Below are positions 25,509-33,476 of a DNA stretch of 64,000 nt, one piece after another. Every line of letters starts with the position of its first letter. Position 1 is the first letter of the stretch. Under the pieces are notes generated by a model. That model saw only the letters and a program-made list of their open reading frames with translations, made no database searches and was not told the DNA's origin. The stretch is from E44-bin88 sp050123275 (GTDB lineage Bacteria; Chloroflexota; Dehalococcoidia; Dehalococcoidales; BS750m-G39): NCBI GenBank assembly GCA_050123275.1, contig JASFHK010000001.1, forward strand, positions 1 to 64,000. The letters run 5' to 3'. The position numbers were made by a program, and so were the translations under genes.

Positions 25509-26209
25509 TATTTTTTCCCTTCGCTTAAGAAATTGGGCAGGGCCTTGCGCCCCACCAGCTTTTGCTTGGTGTACCAGCCCTGGACGGCCTCGATGACCTC
25601 TTCGGGCTTGTCGCAGACGATGAGTAAGTCCAAATCTTTTTCGGCGATGCAGCCCTTTTCCAGCACCGTGCTCTCCAGCCAGTCCAGAAAGCCTTTCCAG
25701 TACTGGCCGTTGAATAGTATCACCGGGAAGGGCTTTATCTTCAGGGTCTGTATCAGCGTTAAGACCTCGGTCAGCTCGTCGAGCGTGCCCAAACCGCCGG
25801 GTATGCCCACGAAGGCGGTGGCGTATTTGACCAGCATCACCTTGCGGGCGAAGAAGTGGTGGAAGAGTATGGACTTGGTGGTGTAGGCGTTGGCGGCCTG
25901 CTCGTGGGGCAGGTCTATGTTGAGCCCTACCGATTCCACCCCGGCCCTCATGGCGCCCTTGTTGGCCGCCTCCATCGCCCCGGGACCGCCGCCGGTTATC
26001 ATGGAAAAGCCCAGCTGCCCCAGCCGGTAGGCGATTTCCTCGGTCTGGGCGTAAAGCTCGTCATCGGGCTTTAGCCGCGCCGAGCCGTAAACGGTTACCG
26101 CCGGCTCGATGCCGGAGAGGGTGTCGAAGCCCTCCACCAGCTCGCCGATGATGCGGAACATGCGCCACGATTCTTCCTTGGCCAGGTCGTTGATTTCATA
26201 TTCAGGCAT
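25508..26209 (-). CDS. LOG-family (TIGR00730-type) nucleotide phosphoribohydrolase
   Basis: 233-aa Rossmann-type protein with both LOG signatures: GGGPGAMEAANKGA near residue 80 and PGGLGTLDELTEVLT near 136. LOG proteins cleave nucleoside 5'-monophosphates such as cytokinin ribotides or AMP to base and ribose 5-phosphate; many were misnamed lysine decarboxylases. It is co-translated with the HAS-barrel protein and HerA. A nucleotide-cleaving enzyme joined to a DNA-processing operon is notable, but the functional tie is unproven. Confidence 0.88.
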   Translation of the reverse strand: MPEYEINDLAKEESWRMFRIIGELVEGFDTLSGIEPAVTVYGSARLKPDDELYAQTEEIAYRLGQLGFSMITGGGPGAMEAANKGAMRAGVESVGLNIDLPHEQAANAYTTKSILFHHFFARKVMLVKYATAFVGIPGGLGTLDELTEVLTLIQTLKIKPFPVILFNGQYWKGFLDWLESTVLEKGCIAEKDLDLLIVCDKPEEVIEAVQGWYTKQKLVGRKALPNFLSEGKK

Positions 26210-26250
26210 AATAACCTCCTCCCCGCCGGTTTCACGATTGGCTTAAAAGG

Positions 26251-26325
26251 CTATTTCTTTTTGGCGTCTTTCTTGTCTTTGGACTGCTTGGGTTTCTTGA
26301 CGTTTTTTCTACCTTTGCTTCCCAT
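26251..26325 (-). CDS. Lys-rich 24-aa peptide
   Basis: A 24-codon frame encodes a peptide that is half lysine, starting MGSKGRKNVKKPKQ and ending in three lysines. The ATG at 26325 is preceded by a strong GGAGGAG Shine-Dalgarno, and the frame lies 41 bp upstream of the LOG gene in the same direction. Net charge is very high, so it could bind nucleic acid or the ribosome. Its good initiation signal argues for real translation. No family is assigned. Confidence 0.5.
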   Translation of the reverse strand: MGSKGRKNVKKPKQSKDKKDAKKK

Positions 26326-26353
26326 TTTTTTGCTCCTCCAGTAGTGTTATTGG

Positions 26354-27586
26354 TTAAAAACGAGCATTTCTTCTAGGGAATGGACTGGTAAAACTATTCC
26401 CTGATGTTAATTCGCTTTGACTTTGGTGTAGCTGCTTGAGTCTATCAAGGGGATTTTCGTAATATCTGACATCACCTAGTCTAATATCTTCGGGGCGGTA
26501 AAACAACCGTTTCTTGTAGTTACATTTACGGTTAGCGTGTACATACCTGTCGTATTGATGAGGTTTATTAAATATAAACCAGAAATAGCCAAAATTGACC
26601 TCGACTTTTTTACAGAGCGAACGATAAACTTTGATTTCATTTTTCAATTTGATATTCCGCCATCTAAAATAGTGAATGGAATGTTGCAGGTGCATTGACA
26701 ATAGATGACAAGTGTAAAGTAATGCCAATTCGCTTAGATAATGGTCATACGCGTTACTAAGGCCATCATGACTTAATTGATGTAATCTGCGTTCGCTCAC
26801 TACTCTTATGCTTTCGCTCGTACAGTGTGAGAAATTACTCAAGAAGTTGTAGTGTACAAGCACTCTAGTGGTAGTACTTTTATTCAAGATGCCATTTAAA
26901 CAAAGATTTTCTAGCATCCTGTCGAAAGTCAAATAGTATCTATGTAACGCTTCATATTTGTCACGCAGATCGTTTTGGGTATTAGGTGCTGCCGCCCATT
27001 TGCCTAGAAGAAAACGAGGAGTGGAGTATTTTTTGATAACCCCCCTCTTTTTTAAGTGGTATTCTACTGGTTGGAATTCCTGCCAAGCACCATAATAGTA
27101 CGGAATCACCACTTCTGTTGCTTCTTTGCTGTCATTCACCACTGGTACTCCACGTACTACTGCTACCATTGTCTTACCATTGTCCTCAGTTCGGATCTCC
27201 AGCAAATTGTCACCAAAGATGTCATGCGCTTCTTTAGCACATCTTGCTCTGGTGTATTCAAGGCTTGGTTCATCTTTCCCTTTTACTATTTTTCTTCTCA
27301 GAGGATACTTATCACACGTACTTATTAATGCTAAAGTGAAGTAGCCCTCGAATATCATACGTATTAAGTGGTAGCTGTCTCTGTAGTAACCTTGTAGAGT
27401 ATTTCCCATGACGTTTTCTAGAGAAAGCGCTTGAACTTTTAAAAAGTCCAAATATTGGTAGTCATGCATCCACGCCGAATCACCCCATTGTACATCTTGG
27501 GATAGTTTCTTAATGGTTACAATTAGTTCAGTAACGAGGTCGATTAGGCGTTGGTGCTCCTTAAGTGTCTGGGTAGCAATATCCAT
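26354..27586 (-). CDS. AT-rich foreign gene of unknown function (410 aa)
   Basis: 410-aa protein rich in Tyr, His, Leu and Lys, mostly helical, with no signal peptide or recognised catalytic motif. Base and codon use differ sharply from all neighbours: many A/T-ending codons, while flanking genes are strongly GC3-biased. A short extended -10 promoter overlaps the nurA stop just upstream. The ATG at 27586 has an AGGGA Shine-Dalgarno; an ATG 18 bp earlier would lie on the transcription start. The gene separates nurA from the herA operon and looks like a late insertion, perhaps a defence or abortive-infection type gene, but that is speculation. Confidence 0.75.
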   Translation of the reverse strand: MDIATQTLKEHQRLIDLVTELIVTIKKLSQDVQWGDSAWMHDYQYLDFLKVQALSLENVMGNTLQGYYRDSYHLIRMIFEGYFTLALISTCDKYPLRRKIVKGKDEPSLEYTRARCAKEAHDIFGDNLLEIRTEDNGKTMVAVVRGVPVVNDSKEATEVVIPYYYGAWQEFQPVEYHLKKRGVIKKYSTPRFLLGKWAAAPNTQNDLRDKYEALHRYYLTFDRMLENLCLNGILNKSTTTRVLVHYNFLSNFSHCTSESIRVVSERRLHQLSHDGLSNAYDHYLSELALLYTCHLLSMHLQHSIHYFRWRNIKLKNEIKVYRSLCKKVEVNFGYFWFIFNKPHQYDRYVHANRKCNYKKRLFYRPEDIRLGDVRYYENPLDRLKQLHQSQSELTSGNSFTSPFPRRNARF

Positions 27587-27606
27587 GTTTCCCTGCCACT
27601 TCATTT

Positions 27607-27615
27607 ATAATATCA
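27607..27615 (-). promoter_or_regulatory. Extended -10 promoter formed on the nurA stop codon
   Basis: On the minus strand TG-A-TATTAT runs from 27615 to 27607; the TGA is the stop codon of nurA. It would start transcription near 27600, just before the AT-rich gene. Confidence 0.45.
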
Positions 27616-28815
27616 CACCCATCTCGTTCTTTTGCTGAAACTCTTGGCCGAGGTGGGGGTGGGCAAGTGCTCGCCAATCATTAAAGACTCGACCAGTTGC
27701 CAGAAGTTTTCCCGGTCGGCACCGGTGACCACCGCCTGTTCGTGGGCTTCGGCTAATGCCACCGGGTAGCCCTGGCCCCGGCGGCACTGGTCTAAAACGA
27801 GGCCGTGCGTCAGTTCCAGGCGGCTCTGGTCGCGCGCCACCCACTGCGGAATCTCGACGCGCGCTATCTCGCCGTCCGTCCTCATGTAAAAGAAATGAAC
27901 CCAGTGCCCGCCGTAGTTGTCCTTTACTATCTTCGACTGGCTGGAAAAGAGCGCCGAGCGCTCGCCTTCCTCCAGGATGCTTTCGAAAAGCTCCCGGTCC
28001 TGCACCCCCGCCACCGCCTCGCACTGCCGCGTTTTGCAATCGCCGCAGAGCTTGTCGGTGTCGATGATATCGTGGGGACAGAGCGCCACCCGCAGGCTGT
28101 TGACCACGTCGGTGGAACGGGGGAAGCTGATGTAGCTGGCCAAAGCCAGCCGTCTTTCCGCGTTGAGCTTTCTTATCTCTTCGAGGTGGCGGAGAAAGCC
28201 GTTGCTTAAAAGCGCCTCGGTGACGAATTTGGGATAGGTCTCGCCCGCCAGCCCCCACAGAATCAACGAGCCGTCCACCAGCGCCAGCGCCTCGCTCTCT
28301 TTGGGCAGCTCTTTCGCCAGTTCCGCCAGGCGACGGCACTCGTCGACGGCGCGCTTGATGCCCAGCAGAGTGCCCTCGATGGGCTGGGGACGCCCGCCGT
28401 TGGCGGGGGCGATGATCAGGTCTTCTTCGCCGAAATAGAGCGCCGGGGTGCTGTCGAGAAAGGCGTCAGGGTTGGCCCCATAGCTCAAGGCCACGGCGCC
28501 GATGTTGATTAAATAACAGCGCGTGGACTGGTGGCGGTCAACGTCGATGTGGGAGCCGTCGGTGGCCAGAACGCTGAAATCGGCGGGGAGGGGTGGGGCT
28601 TTATAGCGGGGGTTCAGCCCGTCTACTAAACCCGCTAAAAGCCAGGTGGTCTGGCTGGCTTCAATCTTCTGCTTGAGCTTCTCGGTGTCGAGCGACTTAT
28701 CGTTGAGTGTATTCAGGGCGGATTGCAGGCGCTTTTGTCTTTGCTCGCCGCTGGCTTTGAGCCGGGCGACCATGTTGCCCACCTGCGCCGCCACCTTGGT
28801 CAAGTCCAAGGACAT
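27613..28815 (-). CDS. nurA: NurA-domain 5'-3' nuclease
   Basis: 400-aa NurA nuclease. The first catalytic strand carries ATDGSHID with D86 and the second ALVDGSLI with D181, the acidic residues that bind Mn in the family. Four cysteines (CPHD...CGDC...QC) near residues 245-265 are an unusual addition that may bind metal. NurA and HerA together resect DNA ends. I chose the ATG at 28815 (MSLDLTKV) over much earlier starts that would overlap sufB. It lies 11 bp after sufB, so it is read in the same transcript as the SufC/SufB pair. Confidence 0.85.
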   Translation of the reverse strand: MSLDLTKVAAQVGNMVARLKASGEQRQKRLQSALNTLNDKSLDTEKLKQKIEASQTTWLLAGLVDGLNPRYKAPPLPADFSVLATDGSHIDVDRHQSTRCYLINIGAVALSYGANPDAFLDSTPALYFGEEDLIIAPANGGRPQPIEGTLLGIKRAVDECRRLAELAKELPKESEALALVDGSLILWGLAGETYPKFVTEALLSNGFLRHLEEIRKLNAERRLALASYISFPRSTDVVNSLRVALCPHDIIDTDKLCGDCKTRQCEAVAGVQDRELFESILEEGERSALFSSQSKIVKDNYGGHWVHFFYMRTDGEIARVEIPQWVARDQSRLELTHGLVLDQCRRGQGYPVALAEAHEQAVVTGADRENFWQLVESLMIGEHLPTPTSAKSFSKRTRWV

Positions 28816-28826
28816 TCTCTTGCCGG

Positions 28827-29783
28827 CTACCTCAAAATACCCTTGACGATAACGTCCACCGCCTTGTCTTCGTCCAGTCCCCGCGCCATCAGCGTTTCCA
28901 CCTGCTTGCGGTCGATGCTGCCGATGGCCGCTTCGTGGGTTACCTTGGCCTTGTCGTCGGTCACCGAGACGAGGGGTATGGCCGTGGCCCTGGCCTCGCT
29001 GCCGTGGATAAGCTCCATGCAATCAATATGGCCGCGGGCGTAGGGGGCGTTGCCGTAGGTCTCGCCCCTGACCTCGGCTTTGGCCTTGTCGCCCAGCACC
29101 ATGCGGCTCTTGGCGATGCCGCGGGCGCCGGCGCCGTTGAGATATATTTTCTCCAAAATCTTGATGTCGTCGTTGCCCCTGCCGTAGGCCTTCACCGTCA
29201 GCTCGGCGACCGCCTTCTCCTGGCAGGTGACCTCGGAATCGTAGTCCAGCCGGCCCACCACACCCTGGCTGAGGGCGAAGGTGCTCAGAAAAGTGCCGCC
29301 CCTGGCGATGTTGACCTTCGACTTGGGGACGACCTCGATGCCGCCCGTCTCGCCGTGGTAGTGCGTCTCCTTGTACTCGAAGCTGGCGCCGGCGCCGATG
29401 TTGATCTCGGCGTCCATCTTGTGCACCACCTTGACGGCGCTGGGGAAGACGCAGTGGGCGATGGCGCTGACGGCGCTGTTGTCTTTGGCGTTGACCTTCA
29501 TCGTGATTGCCTGCACACCCTCCTTGGGCAAGAGCCCGAAGCAGAGGTGGACGGGGCGGGCTATTTTAGCTCCCTCTTCCACGGTGAGCGTAAAGTCGAC
29601 CCCGTTCTTAGTCTCTTTTGCCTCTATCTTCAGGCCCTCGATGTCGTCTCTGGCCAGCACCTTGTTTTCGTGCACGACCAGCTTGGCGACGTCCTTGGTC
29701 TGCAGGACGTTCTTGTCGCCGCCCGCTTTCTGGTAGGCGTCAATTATCCCCTTGTATTCGTTTTCCACTGAAAAAGTAGTCAT
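28827..29783 (-). CDS. sufB: SufB/SufD core protein (SmsB-type)
   Basis: 318-aa protein with the right-handed beta-helix core of SufB/SufD, shorter than classical SufB (about 470 aa) because the N-terminal extension is missing. The C-terminal SufBD signature is clear: THEAAIGSIDRKQVETLMARG, with conserved Cys and His residues such as GHIDCMELI. Together with the SufC-type ATPase 6 bp upstream it forms a two-gene minimal SUF (SufC + single SufB-type subunit) of the kind seen in archaea and deep-branching anaerobes. It assembles Fe-S clusters in the cytosol. No SufD, SufS or SufE is present. Confidence 0.88.
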   Translation of the reverse strand: MTTFSVENEYKGIIDAYQKAGGDKNVLQTKDVAKLVVHENKVLARDDIEGLKIEAKETKNGVDFTLTVEEGAKIARPVHLCFGLLPKEGVQAITMKVNAKDNSAVSAIAHCVFPSAVKVVHKMDAEINIGAGASFEYKETHYHGETGGIEVVPKSKVNIARGGTFLSTFALSQGVVGRLDYDSEVTCQEKAVAELTVKAYGRGNDDIKILEKIYLNGAGARGIAKSRMVLGDKAKAEVRGETYGNAPYARGHIDCMELIHGSEARATAIPLVSVTDDKAKVTHEAAIGSIDRKQVETLMARGLDEDKAVDVIVKGILR

Positions 29784-29789
29784 CTGCGT

Positions 29790-30506
29790 TTAATGGTCCG
29801 GCTCGTTGATATGGGGGCAGGTCAGGCAGTTGGTCTTAAACCAGCGGCTGCTTTCCGCCGGCGGGCCCGTGCGGATGATGGTGCCGGCGCAAAGTATGGA
29901 AACGCGGTGGGAGATTTCGGTGACCCTTTCGCTGTGGGTGATGATTAGCACCGAGGAGCCCTGCCGGTTCATCTCCAAAATGCTGTTGAGCAGCAGGGGT
30001 ATGGCCACGATGTCGATGCCCGAGTCGGGCTCGTCGAGTATGGCTAGCCTGGGGCGCATGGCCAGCACCGAGGCCATCTCGATGCGCTTGCGCTCGCCGC
30101 CGCTCAAGGTGGCGTCGATGTCCCGGTCCAGATACTGCGCTGGCTCCAGCCCCACCATCTTCAAGTAGTTCTCGATGGGCTCGGCATTGCCGTTGCGGCG
30201 GCTCAGCATCAGGTAGTCCCTTACCGTCAGCCCCTCCACCCGCGCCGGCTCCTGCCAGGCGAGGGTAATGCCCCGCTGGGCGCGCTCGGAGACGGAGAGG
30301 CTGGTGATGTCCTCCCCGTCGAGGCTCATCGTGCCCCCCGTGGGCCGGTAGCTGTTGGTGCCCATAATCAGGTTGGCGATGGTGGTCTTGCCCGTGCCGT
30401 TTTCGCCCAGGATGCCGTGGATTTCGCCGGAGTCGACGTGCAGGTTGAAATCGTTGATTATCGGTTTACCGTTGAGCTTGAGCTCAAGCTTGGCCACATC
30501 CAGCAT
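29790..30506 (-). CDS. sufC: SufC-type Fe-S assembly ATPase (SmsC-type)
   Basis: 238-aa soluble ABC ATPase. Walker A is GENGTGKTT with K40; the signature is LSGGERKR near residue 140; Walker B is LAILDEPDSGID near 165, where the Asp-Ser-Gly-Ile-Asp D-loop is typical of SufC. I chose the ATG at 30506 (MLDVAKLE), which has a GGAGGTG Shine-Dalgarno; longer frames would start inside the promoter. It heads the leftward run sufC, sufB, nurA. A TTGAGT-17-TATACT promoter precedes it. Confidence 0.9.
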   Translation of the reverse strand: MLDVAKLELKLNGKPIINDFNLHVDSGEIHGILGENGTGKTTIANLIMGTNSYRPTGGTMSLDGEDITSLSVSERAQRGITLAWQEPARVEGLTVRDYLMLSRRNGNAEPIENYLKMVGLEPAQYLDRDIDATLSGGERKRIEMASVLAMRPRLAILDEPDSGIDIVAIPLLLNSILEMNRQGSSVLIITHSERVTEISHRVSILCAGTIIRTGPPAESSRWFKTNCLTCPHINEPDH

Positions 30507-30536
30507 TGCCCACCTCCGTCTGCTGTCCAATACTAC

Positions 30537-30565
30537 AGTATAATTCATTAATGCCGTAAACTCAA
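30537..30565 (-). promoter_or_regulatory. Promoter TTGAGT-17-TATACT for sufC
   Basis: Minus strand -35 TTGAGT (30560-30565) and -10 TATACT (30537-30542) with a 17-bp spacer, 30 nt before the sufC ATG. Confidence 0.65.
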
Positions 30566-30579
30566 TTGGGGAGTAAACT

Positions 30580-30608
30580 TTGCTTACGGCGCTTACATCT
30601 GTTATCAT
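30580..30608 (+). promoter_or_regulatory. Promoter TTGCTT-17-TATCAT for the deacetylase-like gene
   Basis: -35 TTGCTT (30580-30585) and -10 TATCAT (30603-30608), 17 bp apart. The ATG at 30617 is 8 nt past the -10 and no Shine-Dalgarno is present, so the mRNA is probably leaderless. It is divergent from the sufC promoter. Confidence 0.5.
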
Positions 30609-30616
30609 CAAGCCGT

Positions 30617-31648
30617 ATGTCAGTCGGTTACGTCTATCACCCCATATATTTAAAGCACGACACGGGCCAGCACGTGGAGGTCGCCGCCCGGCTGGAGGCG
30701 ATTACACTTTATATGGAAGAGACCGGGCTTAAAGACAAGCTGGCCCTCATCGAGCCCCGCCCCGCCACCGTCGACGAAATCGCCCTTGTCCACGATAAGG
30801 GCTATATCAAAGAAGTCGAAGAGGCGTCGGCCAAAGGCGGTGACTGGCTCGACCCCGACACGGTGACCTCCGCCGACTCTTACCAGGCGGCGCTCTACGC
30901 CGCCGGCGGCCTTATCCGCGCCACCGAGGCGGTGGTGGAGGGGGAGGTTAACGGCGCCTTCGCCCTGGTGAGGCCCCCCGGCCATCACGCCGTCGCCAAA
31001 CAGGCGATGGGCTTTTGCCTTTTCAACAATATCGCCATCGCCGCCAGATACGCCCTGGAAAAATACGACCTGGAAAGAGTTCTCATCGTCGACTTCGACG
31101 TTCACCACGGTAACGGCACCCAGTCCGCTTTTTACGACGACCCCCGCGTGATGTATATCTCCACCCACGAACACCCCTTCTACCCGGGGACGGGGATGCT
31201 CGAAGAGACCGGCAGCGGGGAGGGGAAGGGGAGCAACCTTAACGTGCCCTTGCCCGCCGGCTGCGGCGACGACGAATACCTGGATGTCTTCGAAAAGATT
31301 CTCGTCCCCGCCGCCCGCCGCTATAAGCCCCGCCTTATTCTAGCCTCGGCGGGCTACGACGGTCACTGGGCCGACCCGCTGGCCATGATGCGGGTCAGCG
31401 TCAGCGGCTACGCCAGGATGACGTCCGTAATCAAAGAGCTGGCCGCCGAACTCTGCCAGGGGCGCCTGGCGCTGACGCTGGAGGGGGGCTATAACCTCAA
31501 GGCGCTGGCGGCTTCGGTTGAAGCCACCTTCGACGTCCTGCTCGGCGGTGACGTTGATGATGTCATAGGAGGGCCGCCCCACCCCTCGGCGCCGCCCGAT
31601 GTCAACGGGCTTATCGCCGGGGTAAAGAAACTGCACGGCCTCGGCTAG
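30617..31648 (+). CDS. Histone-deacetylase-family (AcuC/acetylpolyamine-type) hydrolase
   Basis: 343-aa zinc hydrolase of the arginase/deacetylase fold. Catalytic features: PGHHA (paired His), DFDVHHGNGTQ (zinc Asp and His), and SAGYDGHWADPL (second zinc Asp), then LEGGYNL near the C-terminus. Bacterial members remove acetyl groups from acetoin-utilisation enzymes, lysines or polyamines. An earlier in-frame start at 30566 lies inside the promoter, so ATG 30617 is preferred. Its stop shares a CTAG palindrome with the stop of the converging CDF gene. Confidence 0.9.
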   Translation: MSVGYVYHPIYLKHDTGQHVEVAARLEAITLYMEETGLKDKLALIEPRPATVDEIALVHDKGYIKEVEEASAKGGDWLDPDTVTSADSYQAALYAAGGLIRATEAVVEGEVNGAFALVRPPGHHAVAKQAMGFCLFNNIAIAARYALEKYDLERVLIVDFDVHHGNGTQSAFYDDPRVMYISTHEHPFYPGTGMLEETGSGEGKGSNLNVPLPAGCGDDEYLDVFEKILVPAARRYKPRLILASAGYDGHWADPLAMMRVSVSGYARMTSVIKELAAELCQGRLALTLEGGYNLKALAASVEATFDVLLGGDVDDVIGGPPHPSAPPDVNGLIAGVKKLHGLG

Positions 31649-32556
31649 TGTTTGTGCCGGCAGAGGTCGGGGGAAACGGAGCACTCCTCGCAGTTGCCGT
31701 CGCAGGGCTCGACGTGGATGGTAACGTTGGCGTAGCCCAAACGCTCTTCTATCTCGCGCTCCAGCTCGTCGCAAAGCCCGTGCGCCTTTTCCACGCTGGT
31801 GTCCTTGGGCACCACCAGGTGAAAGTCGATATAGCGCTGGCTGCCCGCCTTGCGGGTGCGTATCTTGTGAAAGCCCACTATCTGCCCGCTGTGCTCACCG
31901 AGGACGGCGATTATCTTCCGCTCCTCGTCGTGGGGCAGCCTGGTGTCGATTAAGCCGCCGAAAGACTTTTTCATGGTGATGCAGGCGGTGCGGAAGATTA
32001 ACAGCGCCACCAGCAGGGCGACGATGGGGTCGAGCAAAGCGACGCCGGTAATCCTGACCAGGACTAAGCCCACCAGCACCGCTCCCGAGCTTAAAACGTC
32101 GGCGAGCAGGTCGCGGGCGGTGGCTTCCAGGGCTAAAGACTCGGTGCGGCGGGCCACCCGCAAAGTGTACCAGGCCACGGACAGGTTGATGACGATAGCC
32201 GCCGCCGTGACATAGATGCCCACCGCCACCATTTCCACGCTGGCGCCGCTGATGAGCCGCGTGATGGCCTGGTAGGCGACAGTGCCGGCGGCGATAAAGA
32301 TTAAAGCGGCGATGATAACGCCGGCCACGTTCTCCGCCTTGCCGTGGCCGAAGGGATGCTGGCGGTCGGGGGGCTTGTCGGCGATTCTGATGCCGACGAA
32401 GCCGACGATGGCTCCCACCAAATCGATGACGCTGTGGATGGCGTCGGCGCGCAGTGAGATGCTGCCGGTGAGAATGCTGGCCACCACTTTCATCGCTATC
32501 AAAAAGCTTATGGCGCAGATTGATAGCCTGGCCGTGTTCTCCTTGGTGGCTGCCAT
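31645..32556 (-). CDS. Cation diffusion facilitator (CDF) transporter
   Basis: 303-aa CDF exporter with an N-terminal block of six predicted membrane helices, ADAIHSVIDLVG near residue 37 (metal-site Asp and His in helix 2), FGHGKAEN near 69, and a cytosolic C-terminal domain from about 210. The C-terminus ends in a Cys/His cluster (CDGNCEECS...CRHKH) that could sense or bind metal. Family substrates are Zn, Fe, Mn, Cd or Co; the exact metal is not determined. It converges on the deacetylase-like gene with overlapping stop codons, and lies 5 bp downstream of secF. Confidence 0.9.
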   Translation of the reverse strand: MAATKENTARLSICAISFLIAMKVVASILTGSISLRADAIHSVIDLVGAIVGFVGIRIADKPPDRQHPFGHGKAENVAGVIIAALIFIAAGTVAYQAITRLISGASVEMVAVGIYVTAAAIVINLSVAWYTLRVARRTESLALEATARDLLADVLSSGAVLVGLVLVRITGVALLDPIVALLVALLIFRTACITMKKSFGGLIDTRLPHDEERKIIAVLGEHSGQIVGFHKIRTRKAGSQRYIDFHLVVPKDTSVEKAHGLCDELEREIEERLGYANVTIHVEPCDGNCEECSVSPDLCRHKH

Positions 32557-32561
32557 GGCTT

Positions 32562-33476
32562 TTAAACCTCTTTGGGTTTAGTCTGGGGCAGCAGGATAAG
32601 CCGCCCCCATTCTCCCCTGGCCCATATTAACAACAGGTTGGGGGCGACAAAGAGCGAGCTGTAGGTGCCGGCGATGATGCCGATAGCCAGGACGATGGCG
32701 AAGTTCTGGATGGTCGAGCCGACGAAAATGAGCAGGGCCAGGACCACCAGCATCGTGGTCAGGCTGGTGTTCATGGAACGGCTCAGGGTCTCCACCAGGC
32801 TGGTGTTGACCACCGACTCGAAGTTGACGCTGATGCCCTTTTTCAGGTTCTCCCTTATCCGGTCGAAGACGACCACGGTGTTGTTGATACTGTAGCCGAT
32901 AACGGCCAGAACGCCGGTGACGAACATCAGGTTGATTTCCAGGTTCATGATGGCGCCTAAGATAGCGAAAATACCCAGCACCACCACCACATCGTGCACC
33001 AGAGCGACGATGGCGCAGACGCCGTAGTGGAAGGGCTTTGGCATCTTGCGGAAGGCCCAGGTGATGTAGAGCAATATGCCCACGGCGGCGATGGCCACGG
33101 CGATGATGGCGTTATGCAGCGTCTCCGAGGCCACCATGGGCGAGACGGAATAGAATCCCTGTTCGGTGGCGGTGCCGAAGCGGTCGCTCAAGGATGCCTC
33201 CAGGCTGGTCTTTTCCTCATCGCTCAGCTCCGGGGTGCGGATGATGAAATCGCCCTCGCCGGTGTGCTGGACGATGGCACTACTGTAACCCAGTTCGACC
33301 ACGGCGGACTCCAGCTCCGTCTGCTCAACATCCCCCTCGAAGCTTATGGTGAGAATAGAACCGCTGCCGAATTCAATGCCGGGTTTGAGCCCGAAGACGA
33401 GCAGGGCGATAACGCAGATTAGAATCAGCGCCTCCGAGATGACTAAAAACCACGACCTTTTATTGGTAATATACAT
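32562..33476 (-). CDS. secF: SecF protein-export membrane protein
   Basis: 304-aa SecF with a first membrane helix, a periplasmic domain, and five C-terminal helices. Visible family features: GLKPGIEFGSGS near residues 27-38, the helix-4 VIGYSINNTVVVFDRIREN near 200, and the helix-5/6 SMNTSLTT. With SecD it uses the proton gradient to finish protein translocation through SecYEG. Its ATG overlaps the secD stop by one base (TAATG), so the pair is co-translated. Confidence 0.95.
   Translation of the reverse strand: MYITNKRSWFLVISEALILICVIALLVFGLKPGIEFGSGSILTISFEGDVEQTELESAVVELGYSSAIVQHTGEGDFIIRTPELSDEEKTSLEASLSDRFGTATEQGFYSVSPMVASETLHNAIIAVAIAAVGILLYITWAFRKMPKPFHYGVCAIVALVHDVVVVLGIFAILGAIMNLEINLMFVTGVLAVIGYSINNTVVVFDRIRENLKKGISVNFESVVNTSLVETLSRSMNTSLTTMLVVLALLIFVGSTIQNFAIVLAIGIIAGTYSSLFVAPNLLLIWARGEWGRLILLPQTKPKEV

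Noticed and set aside
23335..26209. SIR2-HerA or DUF4297-HerA defence system
   Set aside because: No SIR2 or DUF4297 gene is next to herA; the partner NurA points to DNA-end processing instead.
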